Of a DNA stretch of 64,000 bases, positions 17,806 through 26,842 are shown in pieces. The notes beneath the pieces are model-generated. The model ran no database searches. It saw only the letters and a list, made by a program, of their open reading frames with translations, and had not been told where the DNA came from. The number at the start of each line of letters is the position of its first letter. Within the stretch, counting starts at the first letter, position 1. Origin of the DNA: UBA721 sp002705165 (GTDB lineage Bacteria > Planctomycetota > Planctomycetia > Pirellulales > Pirellulaceae). Made by a program: the position numbers and the translations under genes. The stretch covers positions 124,001 to 188,000 of the forward strand of contig JBJLEF010000002.1 in assembly GCA_045565995.1 (NCBI GenBank). Reading direction: 5' to 3'.

Positions 17806-19257
17806 ATGGACTGTCAGAAATATCATCACCCAAAAGTCAATCGACGCTTCGCTATACAGGCAGGTAGCATCGGTTTGCTTGGCCTAGGCATGAATCACGT
17901 TGAAGCCTTACAGGCTGCGCCGATTCAAAAACGATATGCCACGACCGGTGCTAAGGCTAAAAAAGTGATTTACATCTTCCTTTCAGGAGGCTTGGCACAA
18001 CAGGATAGCTTCGACATGAAGCCTGACGCTCCTGACGACATCCGTGGAGAATTCAATCCAATCTCAACGGCAACTCCGGGAATGCAAATTTGCGAGCACT
18101 TACCGGAACTTGCCAAACGAAGTGAAAAGTGGTCCATCGTTCGAAGTCTAACTCATAAATGGAACGAACATTCACAAGGCCATCACATCATGCTGACCGG
18201 TCGCACAGGGTTCCCTACAGGATTCAACCCTTCTGCGCCTAAGCCAACTGACTATCCGGCCATGGCAGCCATTGCAAACACCGTCACACTCCCTCAAAAC
18301 AACCTGCCTCCCGTCGCCGTTCTTCCAGAACGTCTGGTCCATCAATCGGGACGGGTTATTCCTGGGCAGTTCGCGGGCCAAATGGGTGAAGAGGCCAACC
18401 CTTGGTTTATTGAAGCAGCAACATTTCACCGACAGTCGTATGGAGCCTTTCCAGAGTATGCATTCGACCATCAGAAACGAAAAGTCGATCTAACGCGTAA
18501 ATATCAGGCTCCTAACCTTGAACTACCTCATGGTCTGGCTGAAAACAGATTCGTGGACCGCCTTAAGTTAGTAAACACGGTAACTGACCAAAAGCGACAA
18601 CTAGATAAATCAGCGCAGACAGAGCAGTTTGACCGGTATCGCGAACAAGCTATTTCTCTCCTCACCGACCCCAAAGTACAGCATGCTCTTGACGTTACCA
18701 ATGCGGAAGAACAAGCCCAGGAGAAGTATGGTCGTAATTGTTTTGGCTGGTCTCTACTCATGGCACGGCGACTGGTAGCAGCCGGGGTAAACATGGTTCA
18801 AGTCAACTTAGGGAACGATGAAGCATGGGATACCCATGGCAATGCGTTTCCGCACCTGAAAGACAACTTGTTCCCGCCAACGGACAAGGCTATTTCCGCA
18901 CTCTTAGACGATTTGGAAGCAACAGGGGAACTCGATGAAACACTGATCGTGATGGCTGGGGAGTTCGGCCGCACACCAAAGATTTCACTGCTCCCCTCGC
19001 ACTATGAGAAACCTGGCCGAGATCATCATGGAGCGTTGCAAACTGTTTGGTTTGCCGGCGGAGGTGTTCGGGGTGGAAATATCATTGGCAAATCAGATAA
19101 GCATGGCGGCTATCCGGTAGATAACCCAAAGACTCCAGAACACATGGCAGCCACTATTTATGATGCGTTAGGAATACCGGCCACTGCTGCCTGGTATGAT
19201 GTGGAAAATCGCCCTCACCAAATTTATCACGGTGAGCCAATTCACGAGCTGTTTTGA
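17806..19257 (+). CDS. DUF1501 family protein
   Basis: A 483-residue protein of the DUF1501 family with an N-terminal NRRFAIQAGSIGLLGLGM (Tat-like). Core motifs are VIYIFLSGGLAQQDSFDMKPDAP, in which the common HGG is SGG, then VMAGEFGRTPKI and GRDHHGALQTVWFAGGGVRGG. The DSFDMKP variant is shared with the gene at 24407-25759, so these two belong to a different subgroup from the one at 11991-13448. It stands alone, without a DUF1553 partner, between an exported hydrolase and a disrupted gene. Confidence 0.88.
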   Translation: MDCQKYHHPKVNRRFAIQAGSIGLLGLGMNHVEALQAAPIQKRYATTGAKAKKVIYIFLSGGLAQQDSFDMKPDAPDDIRGEFNPISTATPGMQICEHLPELAKRSEKWSIVRSLTHKWNEHSQGHHIMLTGRTGFPTGFNPSAPKPTDYPAMAAIANTVTLPQNNLPPVAVLPERLVHQSGRVIPGQFAGQMGEEANPWFIEAATFHRQSYGAFPEYAFDHQKRKVDLTRKYQAPNLELPHGLAENRFVDRLKLVNTVTDQKRQLDKSAQTEQFDRYREQAISLLTDPKVQHALDVTNAEEQAQEKYGRNCFGWSLLMARRLVAAGVNMVQVNLGNDEAWDTHGNAFPHLKDNLFPPTDKAISALLDDLEATGELDETLIVMAGEFGRTPKISLLPSHYEKPGRDHHGALQTVWFAGGGVRGGNIIGKSDKHGGYPVDNPKTPEHMAATIYDALGIPATAAWYDVENRPHQIYHGEPIHELF

Positions 19258-19327
19258 TAACATGACGTACCCCCTTCGATGGGTGACGCCGTACTCTGCT
19301 AAAACGCAGCGAACAGGAATACAGATC

Positions 19328-19916
19328 CTACTCTTCTGGCTCACCTTTCCAGATCGTTTCAGTCAACACTAGGCCATCCGGATGTGAGTCTTTCCAGGCA
19401 GCCCAACTGACTAAAGCGAACATATAATCATCAAGCGGGATTTCTTTCGATTCCTGTGCGTACACGTTGCCGTTCAGCTGAACAGCCAAGCCGCCATCCA
19501 CCAGACCAAATTGATCTAACTTCAATCTTTCCAAGCGATGCATCACGAGTGAACACTCGCACGCACTCCGTTTCGTTGCAATAGGTTACTGCAATGGGCA
19601 ATCCAGCTAACAATTCTGATGCGATGTGATCCCCCACGCCCTCCATGAATTTTTTCGGAAAAGCAAAGGATTGACCATCAACATCAACGGAAATCACTAC
19701 CGAATCGTCTGCTAGTTCCACCTCACCAATCAAAACAAACCGACGCTCCGGAGTCTCCATTTCGGCAGCCACATCATTCATGGAATCAGAAGTCGGGTCA
19801 TAACCAACAAGGTCATAACTCGGCTTACTTCGTTTTTCCATAATGAGATTCGTGACAAACGCTCCGCCGAACGCTGCACCAAGAACGAGTATTGCTAATA
19901 AAATGTAGCGGGCCAC
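19328..19916 (-). pseudogene. DUF3179-like exported protein, disrupted by a one-base frameshift
   Basis: The first 126 or so codons (19916 down to about 19540) encode a signal-anchor (MARYILLAILVLGAAFGGAF), a charged region and VSVDVDGQSFAFP...GLPIAVTYCNETECVRVFTRD, the start of a DUF3179-type domain. The C-terminal half, LERLKLDQFGLVDGGLAVQLNG, PLDDYMFALVSWAAWKDSHPDG, continues in the next frame down to a stop at 19328. Skipping one base near 19536-19541 joins them into one protein of about 195 residues. This is either a true inactivating indel or a sequencing/assembly error; the composition on both sides is ordinary coding DNA. DUF3179 has no known enzymatic role. Confidence 0.6.
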
Positions 19917-20016
19917 ACTGCCTCCCCGAACACTACAACAGATTGATATAATGGACTCTTAGTCAAACTATTAGAATAGTCGCTAAATCCTTTTTTCTAT
20001 AGTGGTTGCCAGCATA

Positions 20017-21405
20017 ATGCTAAGATTCAATCTAACAATTTGGTTTTTACTGAGCCTCTTCACTACCTTTCCTGCAACGGCACAGCACAGTTCCAACCAA
20101 CCAAACATCGTACTGGTGATGGCTGATGATTTAGCATGGATGGATCTGGCGTGCCAGGGTAACCCTCTCGTTGAAACTCCATTCCTAGACAGCTTTGCCG
20201 CGCAGGGAATTCGATTTACTAACGCCTACGCAGCCGCCCCTGTATGCTCACCGACTCGAGCCGCTTTAATCACGGGCTTGGCACCGGCTCGGTTGAGGAT
20301 CACCAACCACATACCCGATCGTGCACAATTCACCCCACCAAATGCATCTCACACCGGGGCAGACATGTTTAACTATCTGGCACCGTCCTATACGACAATC
20401 GCCGAACGGCTGAAGAGGGCTGGCTATAAAACTGGTTTCTTCGGTAAATGGCATATTGCCGGTACCAGTGTCGGTCCTCAAGGTGCTGGGGATGTAAAGT
20501 ATTACCCCGAAAACCAGGGGTTTGATTTAAATATAGGTGGTTGTATCTACGGTGGACCGCCGACGTTCTTTGATCCCTACCGAATCCACAACCTTAAAAA
20601 CCGCCATCAAGGAGAATACCTTCCAGACCGCCTTGCCGATGAGGTTTGCAATTTCATCAGCAAAGCAGGGGACACTCCTTTTTTCACCTGTCTTTGGAAC
20701 TATTCAGTCCATTGGCCCATGGAAGCGCCGTCCGATCTGCTACAAAAATACGAAGATCGCAATGGCCCGGGGTTGAACGACACTCGCTACGGAGCAATGA
20801 TCGAATCGTTGGACAACTCCTTCGGAAAGATCATGCAGCACCTTGAAGATAAAGGGCTTAGCGATAACACTTTAGTGATTTTCACTTCAGACAATGGTGG
20901 ATTCGCGGGCGTATCGGACAACCGTCCTTTACGCGAATCCAAAGGGCACATCTACGAAGGTGGCATCCGAGTTCCTCTGATGATTCGGTGGCCTGATGCT
21001 ATCAAACCTCAACAACTAAATGCCACCCCTGTCATCAGCATGGACTTCTTCCCCACGATCCTTGATGTCTGCAATCTTGCGCCCGAGCCATTATGCGACG
21101 GCATTTCACTTACACCATTGTTTGCTAATGAGAAGCTCGCCCGTCAAAGCCTCTTCTTCCATTTCCCCAATTACGCCTGGCACCGCAGCAATTCGTTAGC
21201 GGGGGCTGTTCGCAGTGGCGACTATAAATTAGTACGACATTACACAACAGGGGAGGTAGAACTTTATAATGTAACGAAGGATATCAGCGAATCGGTTAAC
21301 CTGGTGTCTCAACGACCACGCCTTGCTAGCCGACTAAACCAACAACTAACCAGTTGGCTTAAAGAAACAAATGCGGCAATGCCACGTGAATTACCTCTGG
21401 AGTAA
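20017..21405 (+). CDS. Sulfatase (type I, formylglycine-dependent)
   Basis: A 462-residue arylsulfatase-family protein. The ATG at 20017 starts a clear signal peptide (MLRFNLTIWFLLSLFTTFPATA); a GTG 15 bases upstream is possible. NIVLVMADDLAWMDLAC carries the metal-binding Asp pair, and AAPVCSPTRAALITGL carries the C-x-P-x-R formylglycine site. KTGFFGKWHIAG and VIFTSDNGGFAG match the conserved sulfatase Lys/His and Asp-Asn motifs. The substrate is unknown. The next gene starts two bases after its stop, so it heads an operon with the NHL, Ldh_2 and WD40 genes. Confidence 0.92.
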   Translation: MLRFNLTIWFLLSLFTTFPATAQHSSNQPNIVLVMADDLAWMDLACQGNPLVETPFLDSFAAQGIRFTNAYAAAPVCSPTRAALITGLAPARLRITNHIPDRAQFTPPNASHTGADMFNYLAPSYTTIAERLKRAGYKTGFFGKWHIAGTSVGPQGAGDVKYYPENQGFDLNIGGCIYGGPPTFFDPYRIHNLKNRHQGEYLPDRLADEVCNFISKAGDTPFFTCLWNYSVHWPMEAPSDLLQKYEDRNGPGLNDTRYGAMIESLDNSFGKIMQHLEDKGLSDNTLVIFTSDNGGFAGVSDNRPLRESKGHIYEGGIRVPLMIRWPDAIKPQQLNATPVISMDFFPTILDVCNLAPEPLCDGISLTPLFANEKLARQSLFFHFPNYAWHRSNSLAGAVRSGDYKLVRHYTTGEVELYNVTKDISESVNLVSQRPRLASRLNQQLTSWLKETNAAMPRELPLE

Positions 21406-21407
21406 AG

Positions 21408-22406
21408 ATGAGTTCAACCACAATTGTTGGAAATGATGATTTCCGCTTTGAAGCGGATGGCCATTGGGCCAAACGTCCCGAAGGAGTCAACTGGCTTGAC
21501 GTGGTCGCGGTCCATTTCACCAGCGAAAACAATATCTACGTCTTTAACCGAGGTGATCGGGAACTCATCTACTTCGATTCAGAAGGAAATCATGTCGGTG
21601 ATTGGGGAGAAACGAATTTCGTTCGACCTCATGGCATTACGATCTCTTCGGAAGACGAAATATTTCTCACCGATGACTTTGGACACACTGTTACCAAGTA
21701 TGACCTCAACGGGAATATTCTTTTCATCCTAGGCGAGCGGGGGACCCACTCGGACACTGGCACAACCAATGTTGACTACCGAAACATCAAATACTCCGCA
21801 GGACCATTCAACTACCCTACCAATCTAGTGGTGGCCGAGGATAGGAGTTTTTACGTTTCAGACGGATATGGCAATGCCCGGATCCACCACTTCAATGCCG
21901 ACGGTGTGCATCTTCGCAGTTGGGGCGATCCGGGCGACAAGCCGGGACAATTCGCGGTCCCCCATGACCTGCGTATCGCAAGTAGCGGCGACATCTGGGT
22001 AGCCGACCGTGAAAACGATCGTCTGCAAATCTTTAGCCCCGAAGGTGACTTCATTCGCCAGATCGAGGGACTTGCCCGTCCGGCTTCACTCGATTTCGGC
22101 CCCGATGGTGAAGTCTACGTTTTCGAACTCGGCTACCGAGCAGGGATGTTCCCCGGCAACAAGCCACCTTGTGACGATGCTCCGGGGGGTCGACTTTCCG
22201 TGTTAACACAGGATGGCGAAGTCCTTTGTCAAATCGGCGGAGGAGACGCCACCTCTGGTGCGGGAGACTTTTATGCTCCGCACAACGTCCGAATCGATCG
22301 GAATGGCAATTTATATTTAACGGAAGTAGTCTGGGCAGCCGGTGGTTGTAAAGGGCTATCTCCGGAAGACTCGCCAGCTCTCCAAAAGCTTGTTCGTGTA
22401 AAATAA
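21408..22406 (+). CDS. NHL-repeat beta-propeller protein
   Basis: A 332-residue protein without a signal peptide, built from repeated NHL-type blades: RPHGITISSEDEIFLTDD, YPTNLVVAEDRSFYVSDGYG, VPHDLRIASSGDIWVADREN and APHNVRIDRNGNLYLTEV. NHL propellers of this type are close to the lyase domain of peptidyl-alpha-hydroxyglycine alpha-amidating enzymes and to gluconolactonase-like lactonases. In planctomycetes they are often next to sulfatases or dehydrogenases. It may be a cytoplasmic lactonase acting before or after the Ldh_2 dehydrogenase, but this is inference. Spacing to the sulfatase is two bases. Confidence 0.82.
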   Translation: MSSTTIVGNDDFRFEADGHWAKRPEGVNWLDVVAVHFTSENNIYVFNRGDRELIYFDSEGNHVGDWGETNFVRPHGITISSEDEIFLTDDFGHTVTKYDLNGNILFILGERGTHSDTGTTNVDYRNIKYSAGPFNYPTNLVVAEDRSFYVSDGYGNARIHHFNADGVHLRSWGDPGDKPGQFAVPHDLRIASSGDIWVADRENDRLQIFSPEGDFIRQIEGLARPASLDFGPDGEVYVFELGYRAGMFPGNKPPCDDAPGGRLSVLTQDGEVLCQIGGGDATSGAGDFYAPHNVRIDRNGNLYLTEVVWAAGGCKGLSPEDSPALQKLVRVK

Positions 22407-22450
22407 AAACACTCCAACCCCAAACCGTAAAATACCGAAAGTAACCACCT

Positions 22451-23497
22451 ATGATTTTTCAAGCTGACTTTCTCACAGACCTTACCCGACGAATCTTCGC
22501 AGCCGTTGGCTCGAATGACGCTGAAGCTGATGTCGTGGCTCGTCGACTTGTCAACGCAAACCTGTCAGGACATGACTCGCATGGCGTGATTCGCATTCCT
22601 ACTTACATCAAATGGATTCAAGAAGATAAAACTCAGCTTAATCAAACGATCAGCATTGAAACTGACAATGGTTCTATGGTCGTTGTTGACGGGAAGGTTG
22701 GCCTCGGGCAGTCGATTGGGGAGCAGGCGATGAATTTGGGAATTGAACGCGCCAAAGAGCATGGTGTCGCGGTCATCGCGCTCAAAGACAGTGCTCACCT
22801 TGGACGGATCGGAGACTGGCCTGAGATGTGTGCACAAGCGGGCATGGTTTCGGTACACTTTGTGAATACCAGTGGGATGGGAAATCTGGTTGCACCTTAT
22901 GGAGCCCTCGAACGGAGGCTCTCTGCAAATCCTTTTGCAGCAGGAGTCCCCACCAATGACGAATTCCCACTGATCCTCGATATGTCCGCTTGCACTATCG
23001 CTGAAGGTAAGATCCGAGTCGCACTCCATGCCGGCCAGCAGGTACCTGAGGGATGTATTATCGATAGTGAAGGTAAGCCCACCACTGACCCTAAGACATT
23101 CTATGGTCCGCCAGCAGGATCAATCCTACCGATTGCGGGTCATAAGGGATATGCCCTGAGCATGATCATCGAGATGATGGCCGGTGCGATGACCGGTGGT
23201 TCCTGTACGAATCCCGAACGTGCCGACGTGCTCACCAATGGTATGCTTTCGATCATCATGGATCGAAGTAAACTGCAAACCGAAGACTACTTCTATAACG
23301 AAGTTAATCGATACTGCGATTATGTACGTAGTGCCAAACTATTTGACAGCAATAATAAAATCCTGATGCCCGGTGAAATCGAATTTAATACCCGAACCCA
23401 TCGCCGCACCGAAGGTATCGAACTTTCTCAAACCACCGTTGACATGATTCAGGACACCTGTGATTCACTTGGTGTGGAACCCGGAATCTCAGTCTAA
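22451..23497 (+). CDS. Ldh family oxidoreductase (malate/L-lactate dehydrogenase type, Ldh_2)
   Basis: A 348-residue cytoplasmic dehydrogenase of the Ldh_2 superfamily (which includes AllD ureidoglycolate, malate/sulfolactate and delta-1-piperidine-2-carboxylate reductases). It shows the characteristic N-terminal LVNANLSGHDSHGVIRIP, with the catalytic His of DSHG, then VALKDSAHLGRIGDWPE, ANPFAAGVP and LPIAGHKGYALSMIIEMM. The fold is distinct from Rossmann malate dehydrogenase. The substrate is a 2-hydroxy acid, not further specified; within a sulfatase operon, sulfolactate or an aldonate-derived hydroxy acid is conceivable. Confidence 0.9.
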   Translation: MIFQADFLTDLTRRIFAAVGSNDAEADVVARRLVNANLSGHDSHGVIRIPTYIKWIQEDKTQLNQTISIETDNGSMVVVDGKVGLGQSIGEQAMNLGIERAKEHGVAVIALKDSAHLGRIGDWPEMCAQAGMVSVHFVNTSGMGNLVAPYGALERRLSANPFAAGVPTNDEFPLILDMSACTIAEGKIRVALHAGQQVPEGCIIDSEGKPTTDPKTFYGPPAGSILPIAGHKGYALSMIIEMMAGAMTGGSCTNPERADVLTNGMLSIIMDRSKLQTEDYFYNEVNRYCDYVRSAKLFDSNNKILMPGEIEFNTRTHRRTEGIELSQTTVDMIQDTCDSLGVEPGISV

Positions 23498-23517
23498 CCG
23501 TCTGCAAGCGAGACAGA

Positions 23518-24399
23518 ATGATAACGCACGAAGTACTACCCAATGGTTCGACCAATGCTATCTATAGCGTGGACTACTCCGTTGATGGTAAGCACATCGT
23601 CGCTGGCAGCCTAAGCCACCGTATTTTGGTTTGGAATACAGCCAATTGGGACGTTCGTAAATACACCGAACTGCATGCAGACGGAGTCTCTGCCGTTCGA
23701 TTCTCACCTGACGGACAAAAAATCCTCACCGGAGGACTAGATAAGGTCGTCAAGGTTATTAACACCTCGAGCCTAACAGCTGAAATTTCGTTAGGTGGCT
23801 CAGGTGACTACGTTCAAAGCGTCGCTTTTCTTGGTAAGGATGGCAAACACTTTGTCAGCACTGGCTATGACAAGTTAGTTCGTATTTGGACCCTTGGGGG
23901 ACAGACACGAGAAATCTCGGGCATGACGGCGACAAGCCACAGCCTTGACACCAGTTTCAATGGGAAACATATTCTATCGGGCAGTGTCCAAGGGGAGATC
24001 TTTGTCTGGAATCCGGACGGAGAGGTAGAATTTAAACAAATCCACCATACGAAGGGGGTCCATGCCGTTGCCTTTGCGAAACATGTATCGGACATCTTTG
24101 CGACGGCAGGTGGAGACGGCAAAGTAACCATCTGGAACCGAACGAGCGGGGAAATCCACGGGAACTTCCGCGGACACAAAGGCTACATTCGCGGGCTCGC
24201 ATTTTCACCGGACGGGAAATGGCTGGCGAGTGGTGGGCAGGATGCCAAAATATGCCTTTGGAATCTGGAGACATTCAAGCTGGAAGAAGAACTCAACCAG
24301 CATACTAACACTGTTTATAGCCTAGCATTCTCACCAGACAGCAAACACTTGGTATCTGGTAGCTTTGATCGCAACGTCATACGCTGGACTCTGAATTGA
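23518..24399 (+). CDS. WD40-repeat protein
   Basis: A 293-residue protein made almost wholly of about seven WD40 blades, recognisable from repeated AVRFSPDGQKILTGGLDK, LAFSPDGKWLASGGQDAK and LAFSPDSKHLVSGSFDR segments ending in W(N/T). There is no signal peptide and no second domain such as a kinase, so it should be a free cytoplasmic seven-blade propeller acting as a scaffold. It starts 20 bases after the Ldh_2 gene, an unusual partner in a sulfatase operon. Its stop lies seven bases from the stop of the convergent DUF1501 gene. Confidence 0.9.
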   Translation: MITHEVLPNGSTNAIYSVDYSVDGKHIVAGSLSHRILVWNTANWDVRKYTELHADGVSAVRFSPDGQKILTGGLDKVVKVINTSSLTAEISLGGSGDYVQSVAFLGKDGKHFVSTGYDKLVRIWTLGGQTREISGMTATSHSLDTSFNGKHILSGSVQGEIFVWNPDGEVEFKQIHHTKGVHAVAFAKHVSDIFATAGGDGKVTIWNRTSGEIHGNFRGHKGYIRGLAFSPDGKWLASGGQDAKICLWNLETFKLEEELNQHTNTVYSLAFSPDSKHLVSGSFDRNVIRWTLN

Positions 24400-24406
24400 T
24401 CAGGCG

Positions 24407-25759
24407 TCAGACCAACTCTTCAATCTTGTGATACTTCGTATGGTCAATTAGATACCGCGGCCTTCCGTGAAGGTCATTGACCGTAGCCGTGTTGGTATCA
24501 ATACCCATCGCATGATAAAGCGTCGCAAACACTTCCTGCATATGCACAGGACGGTCTTCTGGCTCTTCGGCGTAGTGATTTGTAGAACCAATTACACGTC
24601 CGGGAAGAATGCCACCACCAAACATCATGGCAAAGTTTGCACGAGGCCAGTGATCCCGTCCACCTTTAGCATTCACTCTGGGCGTTCTACCAAACTCACC
24701 CCAAACGACCACTGAAACATCCCGATCCAACCCCCGTTCATGCAAATCATCCATCAAGGCTGAGATTCCGGTATCAAAGTAGGGTAGGTGATCACGAGCA
24801 TTTTCAAAGTTCGTTCCATGGGGCTGCCCATGCCAATCCCACCGACCGTAATTTACCGTGACTGTTCGAACTCCCGCTTCAACTAAACGGCGCGCAGCAA
24901 TCAAGTCATGATTATGCAGGTGGGAAGCATCCCCGTAACCGGCTTTCTCATAGGACCCTCCACCATAACGCTCAAGGGTTCTGGTGGATTCTTTGGTAAT
25001 GTCAAGTGCGTTGGCTAATTTACTGGAGGTCAAAATCCCCAAAGCTTGTTCGGTGAATGCATCAACCCCGTCAAATTCAGCTATTTCCGCAGCCTGCTCT
25101 TGAAGAGCATCAAGGCTGGCAAGCAACTGGGCACGCCCTGAAAACTGCCCGGCTTCAATGCCTTGCAAGGTCAGGCTATTCGCTCCATCCGCAATTGGAG
25201 CAAACGGAGCATGGGCCTTGCCAAGAAAACCAGAGGGCCCCAAACGTCCCCAGGTTGATGACTTCATCTTCGGAGTCATCGTTACGAATGGGGGAACACC
25301 TCGTTGAGCATGTCCTTTTAGCTTAGAGACGACACTTCCCAGACATGGCCAGCCACCTACAGGTTGACTGGGACTAAAAACCCTACCCGTCAAGCACTGA
25401 TAGATGTCGTGACGATCAACCGCCCCATATAAAGAACGTACCATCGAATACTGATGAGCTCGAGCAGCGAGCAGTGGCAAATGCTCACAGATCTGGAATC
25501 CCGGGACCGAAGTCGAGATTGGCGAAAATTCACCACGAATCTCCTCCGGAGCATCCGGCTTCATGTCGAACATGTCCAGGTGTGGCGGACCTCCGGCGAG
25601 AAAGACCATAATATTAGCTTTGTGCCCCAGACGCCCACTATTTCCTGCCTGAGCTTGAAGCAACTGAGGAAGTGTCGCACCTCCCATCGCCATACTACCA
25701 ATTTGCAAAAAATTGCGGCGAGTAAAACCATCGCAAAACTTGATCGTTCGGCCAGACAT
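24407..25759 (-). CDS. DUF1501 family protein
   Basis: A 450-residue DUF1501 protein beginning at ATG 25757-25759, with an AGGAAGAAAGT ribosome site directly upstream. An in-frame ATG 117 bases earlier would add a tail before the Tat-like signal FTRRNFLQIGSMAMGGATL and is less likely. Core motifs are IMVFLAGGPPHLDMFDMKPDAP, VWGEFGRTPRVNAKGGRDHWP and FGGGILPGRVIG. It belongs to the DMFDMKP subgroup, like the protein at 17806-19257. A hairpin-forming CTCACCC/GGGTGAG pair containing a G8 tract lies about 120-140 bases upstream. Confidence 0.9.
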   Translation of the reverse strand: MSGRTIKFCDGFTRRNFLQIGSMAMGGATLPQLLQAQAGNSGRLGHKANIMVFLAGGPPHLDMFDMKPDAPEEIRGEFSPISTSVPGFQICEHLPLLAARAHQYSMVRSLYGAVDRHDIYQCLTGRVFSPSQPVGGWPCLGSVVSKLKGHAQRGVPPFVTMTPKMKSSTWGRLGPSGFLGKAHAPFAPIADGANSLTLQGIEAGQFSGRAQLLASLDALQEQAAEIAEFDGVDAFTEQALGILTSSKLANALDITKESTRTLERYGGGSYEKAGYGDASHLHNHDLIAARRLVEAGVRTVTVNYGRWDWHGQPHGTNFENARDHLPYFDTGISALMDDLHERGLDRDVSVVVWGEFGRTPRVNAKGGRDHWPRANFAMMFGGGILPGRVIGSTNHYAEEPEDRPVHMQEVFATLYHAMGIDTNTATVNDLHGRPRYLIDHTKYHKIEELV

Positions 25760-26015
25760 ACTTTCTTCCTGAGGAAACAAACTACGAAGCACTTCTATTC
25801 TACCAAAAACAAATTTACCGTGACCAGAGAAACTGCCTCTCCGGGGCCCCTTAAAAGACAGCGATTCAAACATCACTCACCCTACACCGGGGGGGGTGAG
25901 CTTCGTAGATGATCGAATAGGCTTAACCCAAGCTAACTTGGATGCGAACATCAGTCCCATTATTTAGAATAAGGAAGACCACCAAGGTACAAAAACAAAT
26001 AAGAAAAGTGAGACT

Positions 26016-26831
26016 ATGTCCAATTTCAAACTCTGCTTGAATGCCAGCACAATTATGACTACCGATATCATGACTCAGATTGATGTCGCTCAAAAAACAG
26101 GATTTACTGCCATTGAGCTTTGGTTTGATCATATTGACGCCTTTGTTAATGAAGGGAAGGGTAGTGCTGCAGATATCAGAAAAGCCCTGGACGACCATGG
26201 CTTGACCGTACCAACGTGTATTTACCTGGGTGACTGGTTTGACACCGAAGGAGCAGCCCATGCCGTGGCCATGGATGAGGTCAAACGCAGGCTGGGAATA
26301 GCAGCGACCGTTGGTGCTCCCCACGTAATTGCCGGACCTCCTGGTGGTATAGCATGTTATGACACCGGCGCAGCCCACTATCGCGAACTGTTAGAACTGG
26401 GGGATCAGTTTGGTGTCAAACCAGCGATGGAGTTTTTGGGCTTTGTCGAACAACTCAATACAATCGAGGACGCGATGGAAGTCATGGAAAAGTCTGGACG
26501 TGACGATGCAACGACTATTCTTGATCCTTTCCACATTTTCCGTGGTGGTGGTGACTTAGAATCGATTGCAAAACTTACGGCACGACAAATTGCAGTTAGC
26601 CACTTCAACGATGTGCCAGCAGATCCTCCTCGGGAACAACAGCACGACAAAGACCGAGTTTGGCCAGGTGACGGCACCTTCGATTTACGACGATACCTAC
26701 AGTTAATTCAGGAAACCGGTTATCAAGGTTATTTATCACTGGAGCTATTCCGTGAAGACCATTGGGCCGGTGACCCCTACGAGGTTGTTGCCGAAGGCTA
26801 CGACAAAATGCTTCGCGTTGTAAACGGATAG
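26016..26831 (+). CDS. Sugar phosphate isomerase/epimerase family protein (AP endonuclease-like TIM barrel)
   Basis: A 271-residue cytoplasmic TIM-barrel protein of the xylose isomerase-like superfamily. Strand ends carry the expected metal ligands: the Glu of PAMEFLGFVEQL, the Asp/His of TTILDPFHIFRGGG, the His of IAVSHFNDVPADPP and the Glu of YLSLELFREDHW. The N-terminal TGFTAIELWFDHID supplies the first Glu. Family members isomerise or epimerise keto-sugars, inosose or hydroxypyruvate. The start is ATG 26016. The gene converges on the DUF1559 array, with 11 bases between stops. Confidence 0.85.
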   Translation: MSNFKLCLNASTIMTTDIMTQIDVAQKTGFTAIELWFDHIDAFVNEGKGSAADIRKALDDHGLTVPTCIYLGDWFDTEGAAHAVAMDEVKRRLGIAATVGAPHVIAGPPGGIACYDTGAAHYRELLELGDQFGVKPAMEFLGFVEQLNTIEDAMEVMEKSGRDDATTILDPFHIFRGGGDLESIAKLTARQIAVSHFNDVPADPPREQQHDKDRVWPGDGTFDLRRYLQLIQETGYQGYLSLELFREDHWAGDPYEVVAEGYDKMLRVVNG

Positions 26832-26842
26832 CAACAGCTGAA

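Noticed and set aside
22565..23029. 154-residue minus-strand frame opposite Ldh_2
   Set aside because: Antisense shadow of a clear Ldh_2 gene.
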